Source: Spirosoma telluris
GTDB lineage: Bacteria > Bacteroidota > Bacteroidia > Cytophagales > Spirosomataceae
Direction: 5' to 3'
Length of the DNA stretch: 64,000 nt
Assembly (NCBI GenBank): GCA_003259005.1
Contig: QLII01000001.1
Span: forward strand, 3,488,501-3,552,500
The stretch's first letter is position 1. Every line of letters begins with the position of its first letter. Made by a program: the position numbers and the translations under genes. The notes below the pieces were generated by a model, which saw nothing but the letters and a program-made list of their open reading frames with translations, was not told the origin of the DNA and searched no databases. Positions 48,501 to 57,846 of this stretch are shown here, piece by piece.

Positions 48501-48589
48501 TAAAGAGCGAGAGAGTGAATGAGTGAAAGAGCGAACAGTTGACGCGAGTTTTTTCCATTCTTTCGCTCATTCACTCTTTCGCTCTTTAT
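48501..48589. repeat. inverted repeat between divergent genes
   Basis: Arms of about 31-33 bp (48501-48533 and 48557-48589) pair with three or so mismatches and are built of AAAGAGCGA, GAGTGAATGAG and GTGAAAGAGCG words. It fills the whole gap between amn (-) and the 48599 gene (+), both of which start there. It resembles the perfect repeat at 5776-5851. A terminator role is not expected here. Confidence 0.7.
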
Positions 48590-48594
48590 CTTTG
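48587..48594 (+). promoter_or_regulatory. -7 box next to the 48599 start
   Basis: TATCTTTG matches TAnnTTTG exactly and ends 4 nt before the ATG at 48599, at the outer edge of the inverted repeat. The mRNA would be leaderless or almost so. Confidence 0.5.
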
Positions 48595-48598
48595 AGGT

Positions 48599-49042
48599 AT
48601 GGCTCCGCTGAACCTCCCTCCTTTTGACTACAAAACTAAACAAGTCGAAGGAAAACTATATATTTTTGACTTATTGCGCCGGAAGTACGTTCGTCTGTCG
48701 CCCGAAGAGTGGGTTCGGCAGCACATTGTGAACTTGCTACTAACCCATTATGCCTACCCAAAAGCCCTTATCCGATCGGAAGGGGGGCTAACCCTAAACC
48801 AAACCCAGAAACGAACGGATGTCGTTGTATTTGACCGACAAGGCCAACCCTTTTTAGTGGTCGAGTGTAAAGCCTCACACATCACCTTAACACAAACCGT
48901 TTTCGACCAGATTGCCCGTTACAACCACGTCCACCGTGCGCCTTATGTAGTGATTTCCAATGGCCTAACGCATTATTGCTGCTGCGTAAATCACGATACG
49001 GCCGAAGTGCAGTTCATGGACGATTTTCCAGCATTTGTTTAG
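48599..49042 (+). CDS. HsdR N-terminal-domain-like protein (HSDR_N type)
   Basis: The protein has 147 residues and consists only of a nuclease-like domain. It has the R-T-D-V-V-V-F-D-R-Q-G-Q-P-F-L-V-V-E-C-K-A pattern (D...E-x-K) of type I restriction HsdR N-terminal domains. The start also fits the family: L-N-L-P-P-F-D-Y-K and R-K-Y-V-R-L-S-P-E-E-W-V-R-Q-H. Stand-alone copies are common in Bacteroidota next to helicase or PriA-type genes. No helicase, methylase or specificity subunit lies nearby, so restriction is unlikely. Confidence 0.85.
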   Translation: MAPLNLPPFDYKTKQVEGKLYIFDLLRRKYVRLSPEEWVRQHIVNLLLTHYAYPKALIRSEGGLTLNQTQKRTDVVVFDRQGQPFLVVECKASHITLTQTVFDQIARYNHVHRAPYVVISNGLTHYCCCVNHDTAEVQFMDDFPAFV

Positions 49043-49080
49043 GCAAATGCTGAACCGAACTATAGCAGCAAACTTAGTGT

Positions 49081-49161
49081 TTTGGCAAAATTGATTCTTG
49101 TGGATTCTATTGATTCTCAGGATAATAGAATCCACAAGAATCAATAGAATCTATTTTACCA
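49081..49161. repeat. inverted repeat of the GATTCTAT type between convergent genes
   Basis: Perfect 21-bp arms 49091-49111 and 49124-49144, with outer TTTGGCAAAAT and ATTTTACCAAA nearly complementary. It sits between the HsdR-N-like gene (+) and YceI (-). Words match the elements at 27413 and 30296. Confidence 0.75.
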
Positions 49162-49212
49162 AAGTACAATAAACCTGTTCCTTTGAAGCGCCTTAGGGTA
49201 CTCCCTATACAC

Positions 49213-49245
49213 AAAAAATCCCCGATACCAGCAGGCATCGGGGAT
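49213..49245 (-). terminator. terminator of the YceI gene
   Basis: Stem ATCCCCGAT/ATCGGGGAT (49218-49226 and 49237-49245) is followed on the minus strand by six T (the A-run 49213-49218). Confidence 0.9.
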
Positions 49246-49264
49246 CAATAGGGATACTTTTCGC

Positions 49265-49834
49265 TTAGTTCGCTTTCACTAACTCACCCGAAGCACGGAT
49301 AGCAATTTCATCACTAACGACAGCAGCAGGAGCCGAACCCAGCGTAAAATCACCACGCTTCACTTCACCAGTTACGATGAAACCAGCTAAGGTTTTCTTG
49401 TTCTGTGGGTTTGTAACCGGTCCTTTAAGAACGGCATCGAGTGTTACGGGTTTCGTTACACCGTGCATGGTCAGGTCGCCCGTCACTTTGTATTTGTTAC
49501 CCGATACTTTAGTAACCGACTTGCTTTTAAAAGCCAGGGTTGGATACTTGGTAGCATCGAAGAAATCAGGGCTTTTCAAGTGCGTATCACGACGCTCCTG
49601 GTTGGTGTTGATGCTACTCACATCGGCAGTTAATTCGATTTGAGCATCTGTGAAATCATCTTTCGCCGATGTCATTTTCACGTCGAAATTCGTGAACTTC
49701 CCATCCACTTCCGACAACATCATGTGCGTTACGGTGAAGTTTAAGTTCGAGTGAGCTTTGTCTAACGTCCAGTTTTGAGCGAAAGCGCCAACTGATGAGA
49801 ATAATAATGCAGCAAATAAGGTTGCCTTTTTCAT
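49265..49834 (-). CDS. secreted YceI-family protein
   Basis: The protein has 189 residues and a signal peptide ending A-F-A-Q (residue 20). The lipocalin-like YceI fold is shown by W-T-L-D-K-A-H-S-N-L-N-F-T-V-T-H-M, then S-S-I-N-T-N-Q-E-R-R-D-T-H-L-K-S and G-D-L-T-M-H-G-V-T-K-P-V. Family members bind isoprenoid or other lipophilic compounds in the periplasm. A MarR regulator (start 50325) lies 36 bp upstream on the same strand, an arrangement often seen with YceI genes, so MarR probably controls it. Confidence 0.93.
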   Translation of the reverse strand: MKKATLFAALLFSSVGAFAQNWTLDKAHSNLNFTVTHMMLSEVDGKFTNFDVKMTSAKDDFTDAQIELTADVSSINTNQERRDTHLKSPDFFDATKYPTLAFKSKSVTKVSGNKYKVTGDLTMHGVTKPVTLDAVLKGPVTNPQNKKTLAGFIVTGEVKRGDFTLGSAPAAVVSDEIAIRASGELVKAN

Positions 49835-49869
49835 TGGTTGTATGTAAACAGTTAATTGAATGTAAGGTA

Positions 49870-50325
49870 TTAAGACCGGATCCTGTCGAGCAACTGGCTA
49901 AGGTAGATAGCCTCCTCTTCGGTCAGTTTGCTTCGTTGTATTTCAGACCACTCCGTCTGGTATACATCTAATTGATCCAGCAACTCCAGCCCTTTTTCCG
50001 TAATAACAACGTCAACCGCACGTCGGTCGCTGGGGCATTCGGTACGGAGTACAAGCTTCTTGGCCAGTAGCTTATCAACCAGTCGCGATGCATTCGACAT
50101 TTTATCGAGCATCCGCTCCGTGATATCACTCACTTTTACCGGCTCAGGATATTGACCACGTAAAATCCGCAGCACATTGTATTGCTGTAATGTTAAACCA
50201 AATGGCTTTAACATCTGCATCTGGCTGGCCGCCATCCAGTTGCTGGTAAATATCAGATTCACCATCACCCGGTGGTAGGGCGTTTTGAATGGTGTGCTCT
50301 GCTTTATATCAGTTTCAATGGACAT
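49870..50325 (-). CDS. MarR-family transcriptional regulator
   Basis: The protein has 151 residues from ATG 50325 (M-S-I-E-T-D). A longer frame adds only M-S-Y-L-C-G. The winged helix spans about 55-125, with L-T-L-Q-Q-Y-N-V-L-R-I-L-R-G, the recognition helix M-S-N-A-S-R-L-V-D-K-L and the wing D-R-R-A-V-D-V-V-I-T-E-K-G. It lies upstream of YceI in one likely operon. The effector is unknown; YceI-linked MarR proteins often respond to lipids, quinones or oxidants. Confidence 0.92.
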   Translation of the reverse strand: MSIETDIKQSTPFKTPYHRVMVNLIFTSNWMAASQMQMLKPFGLTLQQYNVLRILRGQYPEPVKVSDITERMLDKMSNASRLVDKLLAKKLVLRTECPSDRRAVDVVITEKGLELLDQLDVYQTEWSEIQRSKLTEEEAIYLSQLLDRIRS

Positions 50326-50382
50326 GCCACAAAGATAAGACAAATGTATTTAATGTAGCAACATTTAATTGAACTATTTTTT

Positions 50383-52392
50383 TTAGCGGTAAGGAATAAT
50401 CTGAGGTGCAGACAAATCAAAGTCTCGAAACCGTAGGGTCGGCACTCCCTCAAACGCTGTCCGAAATGGTATGGTGTTGCCAGGAATATTTGGGTAATAG
50501 GTCAATCGAATCTGAAAACTGGTAAAGGTCAGGTTCTCGTTCCGTAGCCGAAATCCAATACCATAACCCTGATAAAGTGGGCCAGTCAGCAAAGGTCGAT
50601 CGGGGAAATTAATGAGCCCCAGGTTAACGAACGTAACAAAGGCAACCCGGAAACCGATCAGGCTGAGTCTGGAGAAGAGTACGTTTTCATAGTTGATAAA
50701 CCACCGGTTTGTTCCCCGAAGCGCATCACTGTTAATGCCTAATCCATCGGTATTGACGCCACTCCCCGTACTGCTTAAGGAAATGTATTCATTGTCGAAT
50801 CGATTAATACCAACGGTGTAGCGTGTATTGAAAAAATGGCGCATATTCCCCCACCTGGTCTTCATAAGTGGACTAAAGTAATTTGATTCGAAGGAGAAAA
50901 TAGCCTGCTCAACCTTCTGATTCCGCACATAGCCGCCAAGGTTAACCAGGCCGTAGAGATAACCAAGATGACGGACATACTTACCCTGCGAGAAATTCAT
51001 GCCTGCATACAGTCGCTGGCCAAACTCAGCATTATCGAACCCGACTGTAGCTGCCACGGATTCTCCAATGGGAACGTCTTCCGTACGACCAAATCCATAA
51101 ATAAGTACATCGCGGGTGTATTTACGACGCGAAAAGCCTACACTGAATAAGGTGGTGCGGCTATCCTGATAAATCTGATTCGTATCGGCAGTAACGGAGG
51201 GGCGTTTGAAATACTCATAGTTTGTATTTCGCAAGGCCACTATCAGCCGTGACCGGCCTTTTTCTTCTGTATCGCGCTGTTTGTAAAACAATCGGAACGA
51301 CCGACCTATCCAAACGTCGGAATAATTATAGCTAACAGGTACGAGCAAAACACTGTCGTTACGCGTAATGAGCCGGTTATTAACCTGTGTATGGTTCAGT
51401 TCAATAGAGCCTGCATATTTGGTATCTGGCGTCAGAAAAGGTCGATATAGTTTAACGGCTATCTGTTTCAGATCGCGTAGGTAGAGCATATCGGCCTCGG
51501 CAGTCAGAAAGGTTTTTCCGATAAAAGGCACTTTGTAGCGAGCCTGGTATTCCGCTTTCTGGCGCGGATCATTTCCTGAATAGGCAAACTGAGCAAAAAG
51601 CTGGTGACCCAATCCACGAAAATTAAGCTGATCGAAACCAACGCTGAAGTTCGTAAAGCCACCAAATCCGCCATTAGGCAACAATGACCAGACATCCTGC
51701 GTAATTACGTACACATCCACAAACTGCTTACTTCCGGGCCGGGGTACTACCAGTATCCGGGCATCGTGAAAAATTGAGGTTGTACGTAATAGGCGCTCGT
51801 TGTCTCGTAACACCGTTGGATTAAGGGCATCACCTTGCTGGAAAAGCAGGTACGAATTGCGAATAACATGCTCACGTGTATTGGTATGTATGTTACTACC
51901 AACCCGCTCAAGCCAGTTATTCGGTTTTCGGAGCGTGTCATAAACCGTTTGGCCAAATACACCCAATCGGCGAATATAAATATCACCAATGATCCGCCCC
52001 TCAAATATCTTGAACGGATTGACTTCGATCTGGCTCACTTCCCCTGTTTGGATACGGCTGTTATAAACATCCCGAAACACAGCATCGTAGAGTTGGCGGG
52101 TAAGTCGATGCTTGTACATCGACCTTTTTAAGCGGCTATAAAATACACTGTCACGATGCATTAAAATGCTGTCGGTCTGAGCAGTCAGGTGAATAGCAGT
52201 CAGCGAATCGGTTGGGCCAGCAGGAATACCAATATGGCGAAGCGTATCTACTTTAATGTTGTCATCTGCTTTTTTTAAACGGCTCGAATCAACCTGTGCG
52301 GTAGCCGGCAGCCAGCATCCGAAAAAAAATAGCAACCACATCAGAAACTGGTGTAAGGCTGGTTTACTTTCGTTCGGATAGACTAGGTGCAT
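50383..52392 (-). CDS. BamA/TamA-like outer-membrane barrel protein
   Basis: The protein has about 669 residues. I start at ATG 52392 (M-H-L-V-Y-P-N-E-S-K-P); a TTG six codons upstream is in frame but less likely. A signal peptide ends A-T-A-Q. The N-terminal half has POTRA-like segments (G-R-I-I-G-D-I-Y-I-R-R-L-G-V-F-G and F-V-D-V-Y-V-I-T-Q-D-V-W). The rest alternates as a beta barrel ending in L-R-F-R-D-F-D-L-S-A-P-Q. It resembles surface-antigen (D15) family members without the exact BamA VRGF motif visible. It may insert outer-membrane proteins or translocate a substrate. Confidence 0.82.
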   Translation of the reverse strand: MHLVYPNESKPALHQFLMWLLFFFGCWLPATAQVDSSRLKKADDNIKVDTLRHIGIPAGPTDSLTAIHLTAQTDSILMHRDSVFYSRLKRSMYKHRLTRQLYDAVFRDVYNSRIQTGEVSQIEVNPFKIFEGRIIGDIYIRRLGVFGQTVYDTLRKPNNWLERVGSNIHTNTREHVIRNSYLLFQQGDALNPTVLRDNERLLRTTSIFHDARILVVPRPGSKQFVDVYVITQDVWSLLPNGGFGGFTNFSVGFDQLNFRGLGHQLFAQFAYSGNDPRQKAEYQARYKVPFIGKTFLTAEADMLYLRDLKQIAVKLYRPFLTPDTKYAGSIELNHTQVNNRLITRNDSVLLVPVSYNYSDVWIGRSFRLFYKQRDTEEKGRSRLIVALRNTNYEYFKRPSVTADTNQIYQDSRTTLFSVGFSRRKYTRDVLIYGFGRTEDVPIGESVAATVGFDNAEFGQRLYAGMNFSQGKYVRHLGYLYGLVNLGGYVRNQKVEQAIFSFESNYFSPLMKTRWGNMRHFFNTRYTVGINRFDNEYISLSSTGSGVNTDGLGINSDALRGTNRWFINYENVLFSRLSLIGFRVAFVTFVNLGLINFPDRPLLTGPLYQGYGIGFRLRNENLTFTSFQIRLTYYPNIPGNTIPFRTAFEGVPTLRFRDFDLSAPQIIPYR

Positions 52393-52547
52393 TGGAGACG
52401 TAAACGGCAATTAGAGTTGTAGTTGACTAAATGGTTTAAGTGAGCAGAAGTTAATCTGTTTATACGCTGATAGGTAACGTTTTTTGGATAATACTTTAAT
52501 TATAAACCAATTAAAACAGTAAAATAACAAGCCCAAATACCAACTCC

Positions 52548-53067
52548 TTAGCTGACTAATTGTTTTTGGAGCCAAAAGTCCCGCTGGCGTTCGGCTCCGA
52601 ATTGGAAATAATGAAAGCCAAATCGCTCGAAACCCATTTTTTCATAAAAGGCGATGGCCCGGACATTATGCTCCCCACCCCTAACCAAACAGAGGTATAG
52701 CCTTTATTGCGCGTCCAGTCGAGGCAATACTCGATGAGCCTACGCCCCTGTCCCTGACCAATTTGGTTTTGTAAAAGGTAGATACGCTGAATTTCAATGG
52801 CATTCCGGTCCTTCATTCGGCGCGGGGAGCATAACGACGCAGTTTAGCATAGCCAACCGGCTGTCCATCAGCAGATTCAAGTATAAAAAAAGTAGATCGC
52901 CGGTCGGCCAGTTCCGTTTCCAGAATTGGGACGCTAATAGCCGACTGAATATAGTCCTCAACGAGTTCGGCAGGGTTGTGCGGTGGGCCAAAGGCCTCAC
53001 GCATCGTTGTGGCAGCAAGCTCAGTAAGCGCGCTTACATCAGCGGTAGTTGCGAGTCGAATGGTCAT
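52548..53067 (-). CDS. GNAT-family N-acetyltransferase (frameshifted)
   Basis: The corrected protein has about 173 residues from ATG 53067 (M-T-I-R-L-A-T-T-A-D). Two bases are lost, at 52824-52827 and 52673-52676. Restored, it reads the GNAT order: A-T-T-M-R-E-A-F, then L-Q-N-Q-I-G-Q-G-Q-G-R-R-L-I (acetyl-CoA P-loop Q-x-x-G-x-G/A), then H-N-V-R-A-I-A-F-Y-E-K-M-G-F. The true stop is TAA at 52548-52550. The substrate is unknown. It is divergent from maf by 79 bp. Confidence 0.88.
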
Positions 53068-53118
53068 AGTCAAGAATAAGCAATCAACCAATGTACGCAA
53101 AAACCCTCATTTTTGAAT

Positions 53119-53126
53119 TAATTTTG
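53119..53126 (+). promoter_or_regulatory. -7 box for maf
   Basis: TAATTTTG fits TAnnTTTG and ends 20 nt before the maf ATG. Confidence 0.5.
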
Positions 53127-53146
53127 CACTTCGCCTTATCAAGTAC

Positions 53147-53737
53147 ATGCTTACATTACGCTATCCACTCGTGCTGGCATCAGGTTCTCCCCGACGTAAA
53201 CAACTGATGACCGATGCTGGTTTTTTATTCACGATAGAAACCCGGCCTACCGATGAACTATTCTCCGATACGATGCCAGTGAATGACGTTGCCGAATACC
53301 TCGCCCGTCAGAAAGCCGAGCAGTTTCTGCCTGATTTTGGCAACCGGATTATCCTCTGCGCCGATACCGTCGTGATTTTAGGCGATCAAATCCTGAATAA
53401 ACCACAGGATGAAGCGGATGCCAGGCGAATGCTTCGGGCCCTGTCGGGGTGCATCCATCGCGTTCGGACGGGCGTTGCGATTCTTTCACCCGGTCCTGAC
53501 GGCGAGCCACAACTTCACTCTTTCACCGACGAAACAAGCGTTCAATTTGCCTCATTGACAGATGATGAAATTGCTTATTACATCAAGGAATGTAAGCCTT
53601 TTGACAAAGCCGGGTCCTATGGAGCGCAGGATTTTATTGGGCTGGTTGGGATTGAGCGGCTGGAGGGTTCGTTTTATACCGTTATGGGCTTACCTACACA
53701 TCGGGTTTACCGAGCCCTGAAACTATTTAGTTGTTAA
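53147..53737 (+). CDS. maf: Maf-family nucleotide pyrophosphatase
   Basis: The protein has 196 residues. The signature A11-S-G-S-P-R-R17 and the C-A-D-T-V-V motif near 71-76 mark the active site, with later P-F-D-K-A-G-S-Y-G-A-Q-D-F. Maf proteins hydrolyse dTTP, UTP or modified nucleotides and help prevent incorporation of abnormal bases. The gene is intact. GH13 amylase follows 15 bp downstream and is probably co-transcribed, although the two functions are unrelated. Confidence 0.95.
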   Translation: MLTLRYPLVLASGSPRRKQLMTDAGFLFTIETRPTDELFSDTMPVNDVAEYLARQKAEQFLPDFGNRIILCADTVVILGDQILNKPQDEADARRMLRALSGCIHRVRTGVAILSPGPDGEPQLHSFTDETSVQFASLTDDEIAYYIKECKPFDKAGSYGAQDFIGLVGIERLEGSFYTVMGLPTHRVYRALKLFSC

Positions 53738-53752
53738 GTTAGTCTGTACTGA

Positions 53753-55308
53753 ATGACCACTGCAAGCTCTGCCCAATCTAATATACGTCCATTTCATACC
53801 AAGGCCGATTCAATACCCGTCGGGCATACCGGCGTTCATTACGAGATATTTGTTCGCTCCTTTGCCGACTCCAACGGCGACGGTATTGGCGACCTCAACG
53901 GCATCACCAATAAACTCGACTACCTACATGATCTTGGCGTTTCGGCTATCTGGCTCATGCCCATAAGTCCTTCGCCGAGTTATCATAAATATGATGTGAC
54001 GGACTATCACGACATCGATCCCGAATACGGCACGATGGCCGATTTCAAACGATTGCTAGCCGAAGCTCATCAGCGGGGCATTGCCGTCATAATTGATCTG
54101 GTGCTGCACCATACCAGTATTCAGCATAACTGGTTCCGGGAAGCGTCCAAAGGGCCAGAAAATCCCTATTGGAATTACTATAAATGGCTGACACCTGCCG
54201 AGATCAAACGACGGAAACTAGCCACCCGTGATATTACTGCCGATTCGGGTGAGAAAAACCCCTGGCACTCCGTCCGGAACGCCACCTTTCCTGAACAATA
54301 CTACGGCATGTTCTGGAGCGGCATGCCTGATCTGAATTTTGACTATCAGCCTGTTCGGGATGAGTTTTTTAAGATAGCCCGGTACTGGCTTAACGAGGTA
54401 GGTGTCGATGGATTTCGGCTCGATGCGGCCCGTCACCTCTATCGTGAAGCCGAAGAACCCAAAAATCATGAATTCTGGCAGGAATTCGGCAAGGTCGTTG
54501 AAGCGGCCAAACCGGGTGCCTACACGGTGGGTGAAGTCTGGACCCGCCCCGAACGAATTGCGCCTATTTCCGGGGGTTGAAAGCCAACTTCAATTTTGAC
54601 CTTCAGCTGGCCATTGCCGAAATAGTTGGACAGGAAAACGACACCGAAGATTTAGTTGAATTCCTGATCTACGTCCATCATACATTTGGCAATGTCAACC
54701 CCAACTTCATTGATGCGCTGCTTCTGTCCAACCATGATCAGAACCGGATTGGCAGTTTGCTAAAGGGAAATCTTGACCGGTTGAAAGTAGCAGCGAACCT
54801 ATTACTTACCCTACCGGGCCTACCCTACCTCTACTATGGCGAGGAAATTGGTATGCTTGGCATGAAACCTGACGAATACATCCGCGAACCGTTTTTGTGG
54901 GATGTTCGTGCGAAGGATACTCAGCGCACCCGATGGCGTCGGGGAAAGTACAGCACCAGCCAAACCGTTCGGCCACTGGCTCAGCAGCAGGGCGATCCAG
55001 ATTCACTGTTCAATCATTATAAACGCCTGATTCACTACCGAAATAGCCACCCAATTCTGAATAATAACCTTAGTAAGCTCTTACCATCCGGTATTCGGCA
55101 GAAAGGCATTGTTGCGTTTATTCGGCAGGACGCCAGCGGTGGCCCCTGCGTTCTACTGGTTCATAACCTGACAAACAAACCTATTGAGGTCATATTTTCA
55201 CCCGGCGAGGAATGGTGTCGGTGCATCGTATTTGAAACAATACCAGGTGGCTCGTTCACCGGCGATCGGGTTGTAGTGCCGGGTTATGGCTGTGTGGTTG
55301 TTGAGTAA
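53753..55308 (+). CDS. GH13 alpha-amylase-type glycosidase (frameshifted)
   Basis: The corrected protein has about 518 residues and no signal peptide. The barrel opens V-H-Y-E-I-F-V-R-S-F-A-D-S-N-G-D-G-I-G-D, then D-L-V-L-H-H-T-S (region I), G-F-R-L-D-A-A-R with the nucleophile Asp, V-G-E-V-W with the acid Glu, and L-S-N-H-D-Q-N-R. A lost base at 54563-54564 splits it; adding one gives A-P-Y-F-R-G-L-K-A. It is an intracellular maltodextrin-acting enzyme of oligo-1,6-glucosidase or alpha-amylase type. The intact set of GH13 catalytic residues supports activity. Confidence 0.9.
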
Positions 55309-55336
55309 TCCGATTTATCAGATAGCTTTATGCTGG

Positions 55337-55362
55337 TACCGGCCTATAAAAACTGGCCGGTA
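55337..55362 (+). terminator. terminator after the GH13 gene
   Basis: TACCGGCC and GGCCGGTA pair across a 10-nt loop, followed by CTTCTGTTTTT. It ends 12 bp before the peptidase ATG. Confidence 0.7.
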
Positions 55363-55374
55363 CTTCTGTTTTTC

Positions 55375-56305
55375 ATGAATATCTATTTCGTTTTCTTACT
55401 GATCTTACTTACAAACGTCACCTTTGGTCAGGAACCGTCGGCCACGCGAATTACGAAGCACATCCATAAACTCGCTTCCGATAACATGAAGGGCCGAGGA
55501 ACGGGAAGCCCGGAGAATGCCAAAGCCGCCCGCTATATCGAGAAATACTTTAAAAAACAGGGACTGAGCCCGTTAGGTACGATGGTTATTATCAATCATT
55601 TACAGCCAAAGTCCGGCGAGTCGTTGTTCCGGATAGCCTACGAAAAGCAGCTAATGTCATTGGATTTCTGGATAATGGCGCGCCTTATACGATTGTCATC
55701 GGTGCTCACTACGATCATCTGGGGCTAGGTCGCCAGGGAAGTTCACGGGATTCGTTACCTCAGGGAAAGATTCACAACGGTGCTGACGACAATGCATCGG
55801 GGGTAGCCGGACTTCTGGAAATGGCTCATTATTTCACTAAAAATGGCGTAAAAGAGCCGTATAATTTTCTATTTATGGCCTTTGGTGCCGAAGAACTAGG
55901 CTTACAGGGTTCGCGCTATTTTTTGAATAATCCGACCTTGCCGCTCGAAAAAATGAATTTTATGGTGTGTATGGATATGATTGGGCGCTATAACCCGATC
56001 GGGGCGTAGGCATTGGCGGGTACGGCACCAGCGACACCTGGCCAACCGTATTTAAAGGAGCCGAAAGTTCCATCAAATTCTTTACTGACCGTGCAGGCAA
56101 TGGGGGCTCCGATAACGCAGCTTTCTACGCCAAACAGGTTCCGGTTCTGTTTTTTCATACTGGCGGTCATCCCGACTATCATAAGCCTACCGACGACCCG
56201 GACAAAATCGATGCTAAGTCCGAAGAAGCTATTCTTCGGCTGGAAATCAGGCTACTCGAAAACGCCTTACAACAACCAAAAATGACGTTTACACCCGTGA
56301 AATAA
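55375..56305 (+). CDS. secreted M28-family metallopeptidase (frameshifted)
   Basis: I use ATG 55375, which gives a signal peptide ending V-T-F-G-Q; an upstream ATG at 55330 lies before the terminator hairpin. Two bases are lost, at 55580-55581 and 55994-55996. Restored, about 310 residues: G-A-H-Y-D-H-L-G-L-G and N-G-A-D-D-N-A-S-G supply the first zinc ligands, F-G-A-E-E-L-G-L-Q-G-S the catalytic Glu pair, and T-G-G-H-P-D-Y-H the last His. These are the M28 (aminopeptidase Y/S) di-zinc residues. It should be an aminopeptidase outside the cytoplasm. Confidence 0.9.
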
Positions 56306-56323
56306 TACTCTCTTCTCAACACT

Positions 56324-57743
56324 ATGCGATACGTATTCTTAGTCTTAACGTTCATTTCCTTACAGACGCTGGCCCAGAAGCCTTCCCGCCCTAACATTAT
56401 CTTTATTTTGGCCGATGACCTTGGCTATGGGGATATAGGACTCAACGGCCAAAACCTCATTAAAACCCCAAACATTGACCGGCTGGCGGCTGAGGGCATG
56501 CAATTTCCTCAATTTTACGCGGGTACCTCTGTCTGTGCGCCTTCGCGGTCGTCATTGATGACCGGGCAGCATACAGGGCACACCTACATCCGGGGCAACA
56601 AAGAAGTCAAACCGAGGGGCAACAACCTATTGCCGATTCTGTCACGACCGTTGCCGAACTCCTCCAACGAGCGGGTTACGCGACTGCCGCTTTCGGTAAG
56701 TGGGGATTAGGTCCCGTAGGGTCAGAAGGGGACCCAAACAAGCAAGGCTTCGACCGGTTCTATGGCTACAATTGTCAGGCGCTGGCGCATCGCTATTACC
56801 CGGATCATCTCTGGGATAACAACCAGAAAGTTGTGCTGACCGGTAATGAAAACCTACGTCAGGCCAAAGAATATGCTCCTGATCTGATTCAAAAACAGGC
56901 GCTGGCCTTTCTGGACTCCCGCAAGAGTGGTCAGCCTTTTTTTCTATTTCTGCCCTATATTCTTCCTCATGCCGAACTGCTCGTTCCCGACGATAGTCTC
57001 TTCCGGCATTACAAAGGGAAGTTCGCCGAAAAACCCTATGCAGGTGCCAATTACGGTCCTGATGCGAAAACAGGAGGGTATACCTCCCAGGCTTATCCGA
57101 GAGCAACTTTTGCTGCGATGGTAGCCCGCCTTGATCTATACGTTGGTCAGGTAATCGCGAAATTGAAAGCTAAAGGATTGGATAAAAATACGCTGGTGAT
57201 TTTTACCAGTGATAATGGACCCCACATAGAAGGGGGTGCCGATCCAACCTTCTTCAACAGTAGTGGTGGCTTCCGTGGCGTCAAGCGCGATCTGTATGAA
57301 GGTGGTATTCGCGAGCCCTTTTTGGCCCGCTGGCCGGTGTCATTAAGCCCGGTAGCCGAAACGATTTCATTGGTGCTTTCTGGGATCTGCTACCCACCTT
57401 CACCGAACTAGCCGGTGCGCAAACACCAGCCCGCATTGATGGTGTTTCATTTGTAGCGTCGCTCACGGGCAAAGGAACGCAGAAAAAACACGACTATCTC
57501 TATTGGGAATTTCATGAAAACGGCGGAAGGCAAGCCATTCGTCAGGGCGACTGGAAAGCCATTCGATTACAGGTTGCGAATAACCCAACTGGCCCGGTTG
57601 AATTATACGATCTCTCGAAAGACCCTGCCGAAAGCAACAACGTAGCGGCTAAGAATCCTGAAAAAGCCGAACAGCTCGGGCGACTCATGAACGAATCACA
57701 TATAGAATCACCGTTGTTTCCATTTATACGATTGAGAGAATAA
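56324..57743 (+). CDS. secreted arylsulfatase-family sulfatase (frameshifted)
   Basis: The corrected protein has about 473 residues and a signal peptide (T-L-A-Q, residue 18). [15 protein letters not shown] gives the metal-binding Asp pair. C71-A-P-S-R75 is the formylglycine motif. Later T-S-D-N-G-P-H completes the metal site. Two bases are lost, at 56616-56619 and 57336-57337, and the stop is TAA 57741-57743. It is unlike the sulfatase at 31202 (arylsulfatase A branch with [12 protein letters not shown]). It follows the M28 peptidase by 18 bp and is probably co-transcribed. Confidence 0.92.
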
Positions 57744-57813
57744 AGTACGGTCTAGCTACTGTTAAAATCAATAAAGTCTACAAAAGGCAATGCTATCTTT
57801 CACTGACTAAACC

Positions 57814-57821
57814 TATCTTTG
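57814..57821 (+). promoter_or_regulatory. -7 box for pyrB
   Basis: TATCTTTG fits TAnnTTTG and ends 25 nt before the pyrB ATG. No PyrR-type attenuator hairpin was seen. Confidence 0.5.
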
Positions 57822-57846
57822 CCCAATTTATAGTTATACTGTTCTT

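Noticed and set aside
48501-48589. CRISPR or tandem repeat array
   Set aside because: It is one inverted pair, without regular spacers; no cas genes are present anywhere in the window.
52393-52410. Extended N-terminus of the barrel protein
   Set aside because: The upstream start is TTG; ATG at 52392 already gives a full signal peptide.
57744-57846. PyrR-type attenuator before pyrB
   Set aside because: The leader is short and has no terminator/antiterminator stem pair; only a -7 box is seen.
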